Assembly: GCF_009730915.1 (NCBI RefSeq)
Contig: NC_052488.1
Location: 19,648,305 to 19,712,304 of the forward strand
Direction of reading: 5' to 3'
Origin: Dioscorea cayenensis subsp. rotundata
Taxonomy: Eukaryota > Streptophyta > Magnoliopsida > Dioscoreales > Dioscoreaceae
Length of the DNA stretch: 64,000 bases
Shown here: positions 10,173 through 22,870 of the stretch, in pieces
Numbering within the stretch: the first letter of the stretch is position 1
Layout of the letters: each line of letters starts with the position of its first letter
Notes under the pieces: generated by a model
What the model saw: only the letters and a program-made list of their open reading frames with translations
The model's database searches: none
Told to the model about the DNA's origin: nothing
Made by a program: the position numbers and the translations under genes

Positions 10173-13100
10173 ATGGAATCCGATCGAACGGCCGATGAGA
10201 CCGCACAACGCGCCCTCCGTCGGATCCAACGGCTCTCCCTTCATCTCTCCCACCCGTCCTCCCCATCCAACGGCCTCGATCTTCTCTACCAATCTCAGTG
10301 CTCCGGCGGCCGTCGGCCGCCGGTGGTGAACAGGGCTGAGCTGACGGAGTTCATGAGAGGCCCGCATCGTGAGATCCAGGAACGGCTTTTCGAGTTCTTC
10401 AACGCCCGGCCGGAGCTCCAGACCCCGGTGGAGATCTCCATGGCCGAGCACCGTGAGCTCTGTATGCGGCAGCTCACTGCGCTGGTTCGCGAGGCTGGGG
10501 TCAGACCTTTGAAGTTCGTGCTCGAGGATCCCTCTTTGTACTTCTCTATCTTGGAGACCGCTGGTGGGATCGACATCTCGCTCGGGATCAAGATGGGTGT
10601 GCAGTATAGGTGAAAATTTCTTTGATTTGTTTTTCTTAGGGATTTCTTTGATTTAGGATTTGTGATTCGTTCTTTGCTGGATTTCTAATAGTTTCGTTTG
10701 GTTTGGATTTTTACTAAGCTTGGATACTTTATGGTGGATTATGCTTAAATTTCTCCTTCTTTTTGCTTGTTTTTTCATTACTTATTTATTAGTTGATTTG
10801 TTGGATTTATCTTAGATTTTTTGCGGACTTGTTTTCATGTAATTATCTGGTATTTGTAGACGAGGTTGATACTTGATATATCAATAAGACTTGTTAGAAA
10901 TTTCAAATATCTCCACTCGTTGAACTTAATTTGAGTTAGAAAATAAGTTCCTTGTTCATCATCATTTGAATTTTCATAAATATATCTTGGTTGTTTATTT
11001 AGTTATTGGTAAATGAAGTTCTTGTGTTTTAAATCTTTAATTAGTGACATAATATCATGCATTTGCAGATGAAATCACTGACATATTTAATGGGAAAACA
11101 ATGGGTTATCTGATATATATTTTCTGTGAGAACATATTTTATAAGTGAATATGAATTGCTTAGATTGAATTTACAAGTCTGAGTTGCATGTTTAATTTGT
11201 ATTATTCTTAAATGATACATCACAATATTAGTGGAGATTTGTTCTACATGTTTTTTTTTTTTTAATAATTTTTCGCTTAGTTACATTAAAAAGAAGTACA
11301 TGCAATTGCAAGAATTATTTGATCAAGTCTCTAAAGTATTAGCACAAATGTCTGTGTTTGGATGTAACACTGTTTCCACATTCACTGTGATGTAACTCTG
11401 GGCTGTTTTATATGTACAGCTTGTGGGGAGGCTCAGTAATGAATTTAGGAACAGAAAAGCACAAGGATAAGTACTTCAATAAAATTGACAGTTTGGAATA
11501 CCCTGGATGCTTTGCCATGACAGAACTTCATCATGGTGAGTTCTCCCAAGGAACTATTGTTATTTAATGCTTTCTTTGTTGAAACATCATACATGTGTTT
11601 AGAACTCCAATTGTGTTAAAACGGTCTTAATAGCCTAACATTAAGTTCTTTTGCTGCTGTTCCCATGAACAGGATCCAATGTACAAGGCCTCCAGACGAC
11701 TGCTACTTTTGATCCTATCACTGATGAGTTTGTGATCAACACACCTAATGATGGGGCAATTAAATGGTGGATTGGTAACGCTGCAGTTCATGGAAAGTTT
11801 GCTACAGTTTTTGCAAGGTTGATTCTGCCTTTGCAAGGAGAAGGAGGTGCTCCTGCTGATATGGGTGTTCATGCGTTCATTGTTCCTATCAGAGATATGG
11901 ACACCCATTGCACTCTTCCTGGAATCGAGATTCATGATTGTGGACACAAAATTGGTCTGAATGGCGTGGATAATGGGGCACTGAGGTTTTGCTCTGTGAG
12001 GATTCCTCGGGATAATCTCCTTAACAGATTCGGTGATGTCTCACGTGATGGTAAATATACTAGTAGTCTTCCAACTATTAATAAGAGGTTTGCTGCTACT
12101 TTAGGAGAACTTGTCGGAGGGAGAGTCGGTCTTGCATTCTCCTCTGTAAGTGTTCTCAAAGTTGCTACCACTATTGCTGTGAGATACTCACTCCTTCGGC
12201 AGCAATTTGGTCCTCCAAAGCAGCCGGAAATCAGTATATTGGATTACCAATCTCAGCAACACAAACTCATGCCAATGCTTGCTTCAGCATATGCTTTCCA
12301 CTTTGCAACTCGGTATTTGGTTGATAGGTATTCCGAGATGAAGAAATCACATGATGATGAGGTTGTTGGTGATGTTCATGCTCTATCAGCAGGTCTGAAG
12401 GCGTATATTACATCATACACAGCCAAATCTTTGAGTGTATGCAGAGAAGCCTGTGGTGGCCATGGGTATGCAGCTGTGAATAGGTTCGGTATTCTTCGAA
12501 ATGATCATGATATATTCCAGACATTTGAAGGCGACAACACCGTTCTTCTGCAGCAGGTTGACTTTAAAATTAACTTTTATGAGATCTGTTCAATTATGTG
12601 GTGTTCTGCAGGGAATAGAATATCTCTAGAGAATTTACATATTATGCAAATGTTGGGCCAAATGATTAATGATTTTTGAAGTTTGCTATTCTATGAAATT
12701 CTATGGTCTATGCCTTTGTCAATATTACTTAAACTTGCTTCAAGGTCCATTTAAGTTCCGAATAATTTTCTACTCAGGTTGCCATTGATCTATTGAAACA
12801 ATACAAGGAGAAGTTTCGAGGAGGGACTCTTACTGTGACATGGAACTACTTGAGAGAGTCTATGTCAGCATACTTATCACAGCCTAATCCTGTAACAGTT
12901 CGGTGGGAAGGAGAAGACCATTTACGAGATCCCAACTTCCAGCTAGATGCTTTTAGAGTGAGATTATTACTACTTCAACACTGTCGCAAAATTTGCTAGC
13001 ATTTGCAAAAACCTTTATCATTTGTTATTTATATGCCTTAATTACATTTCAGTACCGAACTTCTCGTTTGCTTCAAAGCGTTGCTGTAAGACTTCGGAAG

Positions 13101-13650
13101 CACTCCAAGACGCTAGGAGGTTTTGGTGCATGGAACCGATGCCTAAATCATCTTCTGACACTCGCAGAATCACATATTGAGTCAGTGATTCTTGCGAGGT
13201 TTATCGAGTGTGTAAAGAGGTGAGTCATTCTTCTCTTAGCATTCTTGTCCTTCAGTTTTAATTCCCCGGTGATATTTCTGCAGCTGCCCAAACAAGAACA
13301 CCCGTGATACTCTGAAGCTTGTTTGTGATCTTTATGCATTGGACCGAATCTTGAACGACATAGGGACATATCGCAACGTTGATTATATATCTCCAAATAA
13401 AGCTAAAGTATGTTCATTCTCATCTTGCCTATAAAATAGTCTATATTTGAAATTGTTACTGGTAAACTCAATTACTGTTTTTCATACCACTCAGGCAATT
13501 AACAAGCTGACAGAATTCCTGAGTTTCCAAGTGAGATTAATTGCTAGAGAACTCGTTGATGCATTTGATTTTCCAGATCTCATCACTCGAGCTCCGATCG
13601 GCATGCAGTCTGAAGCATACGCACAGTATACCCAATATGTTGGATTCTAG
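10173..13650 (+). CDS. ACX2: Peroxisomal acyl-CoA oxidase, long-chain ACX2 type
   Basis: Flavoprotein that makes 2-trans-enoyl-CoA and H2O2 in the first step of peroxisomal beta-oxidation. Seven exons: 10173-10609, 11420-11535, 11673-12556, 12778-12957, 13053-13219, 13284-13407, 13495-13650; all junctions keep frame and give 687 residues, close to the family's ~690. The N-terminus carries RIQRLSLHL (residues ~17-25), which fits the PTS2 peroxisomal signal R-(L/I)-x5-H-L; the C-terminus YTQYVGF is not a PTS1. Other marks are [23 protein letters not shown] (FAD/substrate loop), [33 protein letters not shown] and [16 protein letters not shown] with the catalytic Glu. The start was chosen by the family N-terminus MESDRT...; the open frame runs further upstream only by chance through the promoter. 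Distinction from medium-chain ACX3 is by overall resemblance. Confidence 0.95.
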
Positions 13651-15300
13651 TCAAGCTTTAAGAACTCTCCAATTTCTAACACATACACAATAAACACACT
13701 GCTTTTCATATGCTTCATAAATACTTCCATCTTGTAGGTTTATAACAAGATGTGATGATGAACTTGGAACTGTGCATTAACTTGGATATGTCTTTATGTG
13801 TTTGTGGATTCATTGCTGATAAGGATTGATAATTTGATATTAATTGTGGGCTGTTGATCCCTGACAAATTGAAAGTTTGTGAATGTCTTACCAGGATATA
13901 GAGGGAGCTTAAAAAGCATGTCATGTGGACCTTCAATGGGTAAGTGACTAATGAGATCTCACTTGTGAGTTAGTGGATGATAATTCATGTGCTGTTTCAT
14001 TTCTTGACCCATGTGAAACTCGCATTGTTACAAAATGTGTTGCCATGTTATTATTGGTAGAGTGATATCATAGACACTAAACCAACTAAATTTGTCTTGT
14101 GACCTTTAGATGCTTCTTTATTGGTTTTCTTTTGTGTCTGTATGTCTCTTTTAACATATTGTAAATTGTTTGTTTATTTTTTAAAAGAATATGACAGTTT
14201 GTATGCTTGAAAAATAAATTTTGAGAATTTCATTTGGTCAGTGGCATTTGGTTCTACTGTGAAAGGTGTAAGTGTTGGGGTTTTATTGCTCAAGCTCTAA
14301 AACTGGTCAACTCAGTGGTGGTAATAGATTTTCAGTTATATGTGCGAGTTTGCAATTCAAATCTTAGGTTATCGGTTGAGGCATCATTTATTGTGCCTAA
14401 TTAATTGGTTATTTTAATATATGGACATTAAAATTATTAAAACATTCCGATATTTGTTAAAAGTTAAAATGATTGTTACTAAAAAAATTTTAATGTACTT
14501 TAAAGAATATAAATATTTATATTAAAATAACAAATAAAAGGAATATAACAAAAGGGTTATTGACATATGTTTTAAATTTTTATTTTATGCATTTAATTAT
14601 ATTATTTACCATTTTAAGAAGGAGCGAGTATCATTCATCATTTGTTGGCATTTCTTCAAAAAACAATTAATTATTTCAAAGCTCAAATGTACAATTAATT
14701 TATTTACAAAGATATATCTATTTAAAATAGCCTTATATTATCTCCACTTGTAGAAGACCTCCCTTCTCATAGTAAGAGTAATTACATCTATTTTATTAAA
14801 TATTTATTTATTTTTTAAAAAAATAATGCTTGTCCTTGTTATTGATGATTGTGATATATACATATAAATTTGAATAAACAATTATCAAGTAATAAATCAT
14901 TAAAAAATGCAGTTTTATATAATTTTGAGCTTAAATGACATTAATTTAGACAAACAATATTCATCAAAACTTAACTAAAATGAATGTAAATATTTTTTTA
15001 TAAATTTTTTTTATGACAAATTATAATAATACATTCGGGAATTTATCATTCAATCTATACACTTTTATTCAGTAATATAAGATTTGAATTACAAACTCAC
15101 ACTCATATTGAGGATTTGTTAGTATCAGTATATCAATATATCCTGCAAAATTTAAATTTGAAGTTAGATTTTGTCCCAAAAACAGCGTAAATTATACGGC
15201 TGTTCAAATTCAACAAAATTTAAAAAGATTTATTTATTTTTAAATAATCAGATCATGCAAAACGTGTGTGTATATATATATATATATATATTTCCGTGTA
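13651..15300. other. Intergenic DNA downstream of ACX2
   Basis: The first ~500 bases probably include the ACX2 3' UTR. From 14400 the sequence is strongly AT-rich. A (TA)n tract lies at about 15265-15292. No gene or transposon boundary was recognised. Confidence 0.6.
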
Positions 15301-15437
15301 TAAAAACTCACACTAAAGACTTCAAGACTTCACGTTCCACCGGCTCAGGATACGGAGACTGTACAGGCCCAGGCATACGTTATCGCTCCGGACCAACCTA
15401 ATTAACCTGGCCCTGCCCAAAATACCCACTCATCTTC

Positions 15438-15654
15438 CGCCACGTGTCCCTCCCCTCTCCCCACCCAATCCTCACCGTCCAATCCTCCACTTCATTGTTT
15501 CTTTTATCAATGCCCCAAAATCCTCTTTTTTTCCTCCTCTTTCTCTCCGTCCTTCAGAGAGAACGAGAGAGACAAAGAAAGAGACCCGCCATCGCTGGCG
15601 CCTCTCTCGCTTCGCTTTCATCCTTGAATCTCTGCTTCGCTGATCTTCCGGAAG
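15438..15654 (+). promoter_or_regulatory. Promoter G-box and non-coding first exon of SEC14-like gene
   Basis: A G-box (CACGTG, 15441-15446) is followed by C/T-rich leader sequence and a GA-rich stretch (15556-15590). A good donor, gaag/gtgagc, ends the leader exon at 15654. A 1.5-kb leader intron runs to near 17161. The transcription start (about 15500-15560) is inferred from composition. A short open frame here (15444-15668) is not considered coding. Confidence 0.6.
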
Positions 15655-17191
15655 GTGAGCATCTCTAGCTCCTCAAGCTCTTTGCTTTGTGTGGAAATGT
15701 TTGACCTTTGAATCACTTGTTATGATCCTTCAAACTGATGTTTTTAATGGATGCTGATGTTTGTGATTTTCACGAATGCTTTTGAAATTTTTGTTAGATG
15801 TTGTGTATTTAGGAGGGATGTTCGTGACGAGGACTGTGAAAGTGAGTGATTGGACTTCGTTGACTGTGATTGTGTTGCCAATCTGCTGGTGATTGGATGA
15901 TTTGCTAGAGTTTGAGCTGAAATTATGTTGATGAAATCGGGGGATGATAAACTTATTGTTGATTTGTGGTAGTTTGGTTGGTTGGTAGTGGAGAAATGTT
16001 ATGAAAAATGGATTTTTTTTTGTACTTCAATTTCATTTTTTTTTTTATGACTGATTATGACCGTGGTCTACTGCTAGGATTTTTAAGTTAATTTATGACC
16101 ATTTAGAGAAATTTTTTCTTTGTTGTTTATGTTTTATTGTAGTTTGCACAAGAAAAACATAGGTTTTCAATCGTCCTTGTTTACACTTTATATGTTGGGT
16201 TGTCCATAGCTTGAAGGCTGTTATTGGGTAGGAATCACTACTAGATTGGAATATATCCAGACTAATGTTATGCCCCCTGTTTATTGGTCTTATGTTAATC
16301 ATGTCTCATAATTAATCCCAGTTGATATTGGTCAGTTGGGAGCTGTTTGGTGTAAATATATTCCTTCTGAAACAAACATTTTATAATCTCGAGTCTTTAA
16401 GTCTAGCATCCTATGTTTTCTGGAAGACATTAAGATATTTATGATAGGCCGAACTTTACTCAAGGTATCACTAGAGTTATATGTTTGAAGAGTGTAACTG
16501 TGATCAATGCATAACTTCTCCAAAGAAATGGAAAGTTTTCTCGCCAGTTCAAGGAATTTGTTCAGGTAAACTTTTTTCTAAGGATGTTGCCAAATGGCAA
16601 CTAGCAGAACTGAATTTGAAATATTTGTTTTTATAAACCACCATCAAGATTAGACATTCCTTCATTGCAGCCACGGGTGCTTCCATATGTAAATAACTTA
16701 ATGAAAAATATATTATGTGGTGTTGGGTTGGGGTTGGTTTTTAGTTTGGTTGTTTGAATTTGGTTAGGAGGAAGAACTTCCATGGTCTGACTTAATTGGT
16801 ACTAATTAAAACAAGTATTATACATGTTTTTAATTAATAATTTTTAATTTTAATTCATAAGTATATATATTTAATTGATTAAAACTCCTTAAATAAAGGT
16901 TGGTTGGATAACAAGTTTGGTGTTCTGTTGCGATGTTATTCTTTGGACAGAAATTCTAGCTTGACCATCCTTCTCATAAAACTGGGAAAGCTTAAGCAAT
17001 CAAAATTCCATGTCAAGGCCTGGATGACATTTCATTTCTCTTTTTTACTTTTATTTATATTACTCATGAAGGTAGCTATCCATCAACTTATTTAACGCAG
17101 CTGACTGCATCTTTGCATCCATATTCTTTTGTACCGGGTCAACCCACCTTTTCAGCTCTCAGTTTTTCTGCCTGAAACTTAAGAGATTATT

Positions 17192-19569
17192 ATGAGTTCA
17201 AAGAACTCTGATTCAAATGTCTCTGGGAAACAACCATTATCTGAGGAACAACACGCTAAGGTATATTGAAATTGGTATTATTAGTTCCACTTTTGAATAA
17301 TGGCTTAATGTTTGTGTTATCACTTTTCAGATTAGTGAGATTAGAAAATCACTTGGACAATTGCCAGAAAAATTGTTGCATTACTGTACTGATGCATCAA
17401 TTGCAAGATACCTGACAGCAAGAAACTGGAATGTTAAGAAAGCAACTAAAATGCTTAAAGATACGTTGAAGTGGAGGCTAGAATACAAGCCAGAGGAAAT
17501 TCGTTGGGTATGTAACGTTCCTAGATGACCATGCAATTGTTGATGTTCATCTGCATTCAAGATAATCATCTGATGTTGATATTAAAACTAAACCTTAATC
17601 GATTGAAGTTTAGGACAACGTTTGTAGATTATGATATGGTTCTGCTTTCATTCTTTCATGGGACAATAATTACTTAAATCCTTTTATGACAATCTTCCAA
17701 TTATGCATTTTTTAAAGAACCATACACAATGTAATAATAACTCCTTGGCTGCAGAAGGAATCTCCTGCAAATTATTCAACTTTTCATGTAATCACTTCCT
17801 TACTAATGCTTTTGTGGATGTAAGGCATATGATAAATTTACCTCCAAGCGCTACCCTTATCATATTTCTTAATTAGAAGTATTTTGCTTTGATAGAAGTT
17901 TATGTAAAAGTTTATCATAACTGGTTATTTAGCTGATTATAGTTCAACTAGAACTCTGGGAGTCTCCATTGATGTATGAAATGTCTGTCTCCTCGAAGAC
18001 TGATTCTTTTCTTTTCTTCATTTATTTTGTTCTTTGTCTATTCATTTTTGTAATAGGAAGACATTGCACATGAAGCTGAGACTGGAAAAATTTACCGAAC
18101 AAATTACTTTGATAAGTACGGGAGAAGTGTTCTTGTAATGAGACCGGGATGTCAGGTTTGACCTCAGCAGATACTCTCACATATCTATTTGTGCAACTAA
18201 GACTACTTGTGTGGCTTATTTGCGTGTCTAATGTGTGCTTGTTGCAATTTATGTGCCTGCACTCTAAAACTCATTTTCTTTGTGGAACCTGCAGAACACA
18301 AAGTCAACCAAGGGGCAGATAAGGTACTTGGTGTACTGTATGGAGAATGCAATTTTAAATCTTCCCCCTGATCAGGAGCAGATGGTTTGGCTCATCGATT
18401 TCGATGGGTTCCACTTGTCAAATATATCTATCAAAGTAACAAAAGAAACAGCCCATGTTTTACAAGAGCATTACCCTGAAAGACTTGGAGTAGCAATTCT
18501 TTACAACCCACCAAAGTTCTTTGAGCCTTTTTGGACGGTATGCCATTTCTTATTTACAGTTGTATTAACAATTTACACATCCACACACAAAGAGACCCTG
18601 ATAGTTATATATGAAAGTTTCGTGAGATAATGAAAGCATATAGATAAGATGTGAAAATCTATGCACCTCTACAAACTCTAGTTTTATTCATCTTGCACGT
18701 GTGCTTCCAACTCCTGTTATCTTATTATGAAGTTATCAAAGCTATTAAAGTTATCATGTTGACTTGGATTACAATTCCTGCTTATAAATTATATTAATAA
18801 TGAACGATGTTGATTCACTGTTTAAAGCACTCAGTGATTGTATTGAAGAAGTCATCATGAATGGATGATAATCTCAAAATAACCCACCTCATTGACTTTA
18901 AAATATAAAAAACAAAAGTACTTGCAAACCTTTTGCAGTCACTTGGGATTGTCATGTTAAATCATCATATCTATGGATGATTTGTATCTTTCACTATCTA
19001 TATTAGGTGCTGAAAATTGGTTTTGAATCTAGTAAAATAGATATATCAATGCATGTCATGTCTCAATCTTCTTACAGATGCCTTAAAAAAAAAACACTAA
19101 ACCTTCTGCTGCATGTTCTAAGAGTTTTAAGGTTATTTTGCAGGTTGCAAAACCATTCCTTGAACCCAAGACTTGCAACAAAGTAAAATTTGTGTACGCT
19201 GACAACGATGCGTCAAAGATGATTATGCAGGGCCTTTTTAATATGGATGAACTGGAGTCGTCATTTGGAGGGAACAATCAAACAGTCTTTAACGTTGACA
19301 ATTATGCATCCATGATGAGAGAAGATGACAAAAGGATGCCATTATTCTGGACTCAAGGCTCAGTGTCATCTGAAGGTGCCCAATCATCATCCTCAATCCC
19401 TGCAGCACTCATTGACTCAAATAATCCAGAATCAAACTGTCCTGACTCCAACCAAAAGTTTGAAGGTAATTTATCATCAGAACATAATCATGCATTGGAA
19501 TGCTCATCTCATAATACTGATTTAGGTGAGACAAATGGCAATGACAATGTGAAAGTAGATGAGAGATGA
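17192..19569 (+). CDS. SEC14-like CRAL-TRIO domain lipid-transfer protein
   Basis: Likely binds and transfers phosphatidylinositol or related lipids between membranes (family knowledge). Coding exons 17192-17260, 17331-17507, 18057-18155, 18295-18537 and 19144-19569 join in frame to 337 residues. The CRAL_TRIO_N region covers residues ~25-82 (LHYCTDASIARYLTARNWNV, KMLKDTLKWR). The lipid-binding CRAL-TRIO fold follows (GRSVLVMRPG, WLIDFDGFHLSN, HYPERLGVAILYNPPKFFEPFW, PFLEPKTCNKVKFVY). The Ser/Asn/Gln-rich tail after residue ~250 is probably disordered. There is no GOLD or nodulin domain, so it belongs to the short plant SEC14-only class (PITP/random-slug-protein-5-like). Start: first in-frame ATG of an exon whose acceptor lies in the ctttcag/ctctcag run at 17150-17161. 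Confidence 0.92.
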
Positions 19570-20410
19570 ATCAGGAGCTCTGATATATAAGCCAGCAGTA
19601 AGTGTTAACCTCAACCTTACTAATTTGACTGTCTTTTGAATGATGCTTACTTTACTGAAAATCAATTTGAAGCAGCCTCTCTTTTTTCTTGTTAGAGGCA
19701 TTTGAGAAACATAGGTACGTACAAATTTGAAAGAATGTATGTTTATTATCTTGTTCTTCTGATTTTTTTACTTTGGTACTGAATGAATTAGAGATTAAAT
19801 AAGCTTTTCTAAACATTCTGGTTGTATCTATCTATATATTCCATAAGCAAATGGAATCTACATCAGCTACTTAATCTTGTCAATATCTCAATAATATGGT
19901 TAAGAAAGTTAGGCCACCTTTGTCTTGATAATGTTTGGAAAAACTTTTTTTGTTGTTTGTTTCAATTATTTTAGAAAGAAAGTTTTAAAAATAGAAGTAA
20001 ATAAATTCGTCTTTAGCTAAAGCCACTATCAAATATCCAATCCAAGTTTTCACAAGTATTTCTACTTGTCCAAAAATTATCTGTCACTCAAGATATTTAA
20101 TTATTATTTCAGATTAATTGTTATTTTTAAAAAATTTATAAATATTTGTAAAACGTTGGTATCATGCTTGTTTTTTAGTTTTCAAAAGTTGCATTTAATT
20201 TACAATTAATTTGGAGGAGTGATAAATGATTTTAATTAATGGTTGATATATATAGAGTACAGGTTTGTAGGTTATGGCATTAGATAATATTTTTTATGTA
20301 GGTACACTTATATTTTGGTAAAATAAACATAAACAAATTCCTCGGATAAAATCAAATAAAGAAGAAATAACAAATCATTTACAGATTGTCTTTTAGCCTA
20401 TACAAAAATC
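19570..20410. other. Intergenic DNA
   Basis: 3' UTR of the SEC14-like gene for roughly 200-300 bases, then AT-rich sequence without recognisable features. Confidence 0.55.
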
Positions 20411-20457
20411 TAGTTGTGTCACCAAAATTGCATTAAAAAACAAGAACTAAGATATGA

Positions 20458-20688
20458 TCAAATCCCCATCCACACTACCAAATCCCTTCTTCCTCGCCCA
20501 TCCTCCATAAACTTTTGTCTTTGTTTTAATTCTTTAATCTCATTACACAGTTCCCCATTGAAAAACTTCAACATAGCTGAACTCAGCATCACTGAGAAAC
20601 TTACAAATGTCAGCCATGCAAAAGGCTTTATCCTTTTCATTCTCTCCAAATTCCATGCTGCCTTTTCCCTCCTTCCAAATTCCACCAC
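20458..20688 (-). CDS. Possible small membrane protein fragment (uncertain)
   Basis: A minus-strand open frame reads like a real protein: a basic start (KAAWNLERMKRIKP), one hydrophobic segment (FAWLTFVSFSVMLSSAMLKF) and a polar helix rich in Lys/Glu/Gln (GELCNEIKELKQRQKFMED). The frame has no ATG at its beginning (it opens with GTG); the first Met is in ERMKRIK. It could be the second exon of a gene, a decayed fragment, or chance. It lies antisense to the leader of the EIN3-like gene. Confidence 0.3.
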   Translation of the reverse strand: MVEFGRREKAAWNLERMKRIKPFAWLTFVSFSVMLSSAMLKFFNGELCNEIKELKQRQKFMEDGRGRRDLVVWMGI

Positions 20689-20815
20689 TCTTTAGTCTTA
20701 CTTAAAACTTCCTCCTATATATATTTGTATGTTTGTGTGTTATGTTTCACATAATATATTAACCCAAATCCAACATCATAATTAAGAAAAAAAAAAGAAG
20801 CAGTTGAGTGCAACC

Positions 20816-21973
20816 ATGGTGACTTTCTTAGATGATTTTGATGACCAAGAACAACAAGAATTACATGAAGAAGTAGAAGATGAAGATGAAGATGAAGAGA
20901 TTAACATGATGGAATTGCAGAAAAGGATGTGGAAAGACAGAGTGCTGCTAAAGAAACTCAAAGAGAAAGACAAACACAAAGAGCAAGTGAAACAAAGCAC
21001 GTTAGAAGAGAAATCACGTAGAAAAAAGATGTCAAGAGCGCAAGATGGCATCTTGAAATACATGCTAAAAATCATGAACACATGCAAAGCAAAAGGTTTT
21101 GTTTATGGTATCATCCCAGAGAAAGGTCAGCCAATAAGTGGGTCATCAGAGAGTCTACGTGCATGGTGGAAAGACACGGTGATGTTTGACCGGAACGCAC
21201 CTCCGGCGATCATCCGTAGACCGGCGGAGGAGATGGAAGGAGGAGTAGTACTACTGGAGAAGAGTACTATGGTTTCTTTTGTTGAAGAGCTGGAGGAGTT
21301 GCAAGATAGCACACTGGGATCACTGTTATCAGCTTTGATGCAGCATTGTGTGCCACCTCAGAGGAGGTTTCCATTGGAGAAAGGGTTGGCGCCGCCGTGG
21401 TGGCCGACGGGAGGTGAGAGTTGGTGGGGAGTGCAAGGGATGGCGGTGGAGCATGGGCCGCCACCGTACCGGAAACCACATGATTTGAAGAAGGCATGGA
21501 AGCAGAGTGTTTTGGTTGGAGTGTTGAAGCACATGGCACATGATATGGATAGAGTGAGGAGGTTGGTGTGGCAGTCAAAGAGGTTGCAGAATAAGATGAG
21601 TGCAAGGGAGAGTGAGACATGGAGTAAGGTGGTGAATCAAGAGGAGGTGATGGAGAGGATGAAGGTGGTGAATGATCATAAGAGGAAGTTGGAGGAGGTG
21701 ATGGATGAGACATGGATGGAGGAGTTGATGGAGATGTATGAGAGGGATGTGGGAGGGGGAGGGATGGAGATGGGGAGAGTGTTTGAGGAGGAGAGAGAGG
21801 AGATGGAGATTAAGGCAATGTTGGTTGGTGATGGTGATGGTGATGGTGATGGTGATGATGAGATGAGGGTTTGGATAGGAGAGGAGTTTGGGGAAGGGAG
21901 TAGTAGTGCCAGTTGTGGTGCTAGTACTAGTACTACTGGTACTAGTGTTGTTTGGGATTTTGGGTTTGATTGA
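20816..21973 (+). CDS. EIN3-like (EIL) transcription factor, intronless, short
   Basis: Nuclear DNA-binding protein of the ETHYLENE-INSENSITIVE3 family; members act in ethylene signalling or, for the EIL3/SLIM1 type, in sulfur response. A single exon gives 385 residues from ATG in caaccatgg context. Order: acidic N-terminus (residues 12-28), helical basic region, then the hallmark core [18 protein letters not shown] (68-85), [14 protein letters not shown] (91-104), SLRAWWKD (113-120), then [20 protein letters not shown] and PPWWPTG, and [15 protein letters not shown]. The C-terminal part is short and ends in a Gly-Asp repeat (about 338-348) and a Ser/Thr tail; full-length EIN3/EIL1 are ~600 residues, so this resembles the short EIL4/EIL5-like class. 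No introns is normal for the family. The subgroup cannot be fixed. Confidence 0.93.
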   Translation: MVTFLDDFDDQEQQELHEEVEDEDEDEEINMMELQKRMWKDRVLLKKLKEKDKHKEQVKQSTLEEKSRRKKMSRAQDGILKYMLKIMNTCKAKGFVYGIIPEKGQPISGSSESLRAWWKDTVMFDRNAPPAIIRRPAEEMEGGVVLLEKSTMVSFVEELEELQDSTLGSLLSALMQHCVPPQRRFPLEKGLAPPWWPTGGESWWGVQGMAVEHGPPPYRKPHDLKKAWKQSVLVGVLKHMAHDMDRVRRLVWQSKRLQNKMSARESETWSKVVNQEEVMERMKVVNDHKRKLEEVMDETWMEELMEMYERDVGGGGMEMGRVFEEEREEMEIKAMLVGDGDGDGDGDDEMRVWIGEEFGEGSSSASCGASTSTTGTSVVWDFGFD

Positions 21974-22015
21974 GGTTTTTATTTTCTTTAATTATTTTTA
22001 TTTATATATATATTT

Positions 22016-22019
<4 letters not shown>

Positions 22020-22055
<36 letters not shown>
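22020..22055. repeat. (GAT)n microsatellite after the EIL stop codon
   Basis: Twelve GAT units lie about 45 bases after the EIL stop, probably in the 3' UTR. Confidence 0.95.
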
Positions 22056-22056
<1 letters not shown>

Positions 22057-22870
22057 GTTTTATGTATGTGCTTTAAGTGTTTGTGAGTGGGAGGAGAGTC
22101 AGAATGTGAGAAATCACTTGTGTAATGGAAAGTTATCCAGAGCTTGCTGATATGGAATGTTTATTGTATTACTTTGTCCTTTATGTGTTATATGGTACTA
22201 TCAGTTTTATTTTATTTTTTTTTTGGGTGGCTGGTTTTTTCATCATAAATATTTTATAACTTGTTTTACTTGATTTTATGTCATTTGTATATGGTTAATC
22301 AGACATGCCATGCAAGGAGATGCTCCAATTCCTAATAGATGACCTTATTCTTACTTCATTATCAAATTTCTCTTTTGTCTGATAAGGATTTAGTCATTCA
22401 AAAGAAAAAGCCACTTGTACTACTCTACTTCATACAATTTTTACAAGTTGCTTGTTAATTATTCATGAACAGCCATGAATATATTCTTTTTTATATAATT
22501 TGATATTAGTCCAATAGTTTATTTAGAAAATATTCCTTAATTTGAAGGACCATCGCATCAAAATTTACATTCATGGACCTCTTCCTCACCATGCTATAAC
22601 CCAGACAAACATGGGAGCACAAATATATTTGAAATCATGAACAGGGGATTCAAGATATTTTCCAAATCAAACATAACATAAAAAAGCACATTAACTCAAT
22701 AATTCACTACCAATAAACAGCGCACACGAACTTTGATTCAAAGGCCAACAACACAGAAGAAGATGTTCATGTTCAGCATTATCATACTAAAATCCAACAA
22801 ATACAATGTTCTGAAGTTCAATAATATAACCAAATAAAACATTAAATATATCAAGAGAAGAGTTTATAGT
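22056..22870. other. Convergent intergenic region between EIL and Ole e 1-like genes
   Basis: The two genes converge here, so both 3' UTRs and polyadenylation sites should lie in this stretch. AT-rich; no further feature seen. Confidence 0.6.

Noticed and set aside
15444-15668. 74-codon open frame at the SEC14-like leader
   Set aside because: It spans the promoter, leader exon and donor site; low-complexity GA/CT composition.
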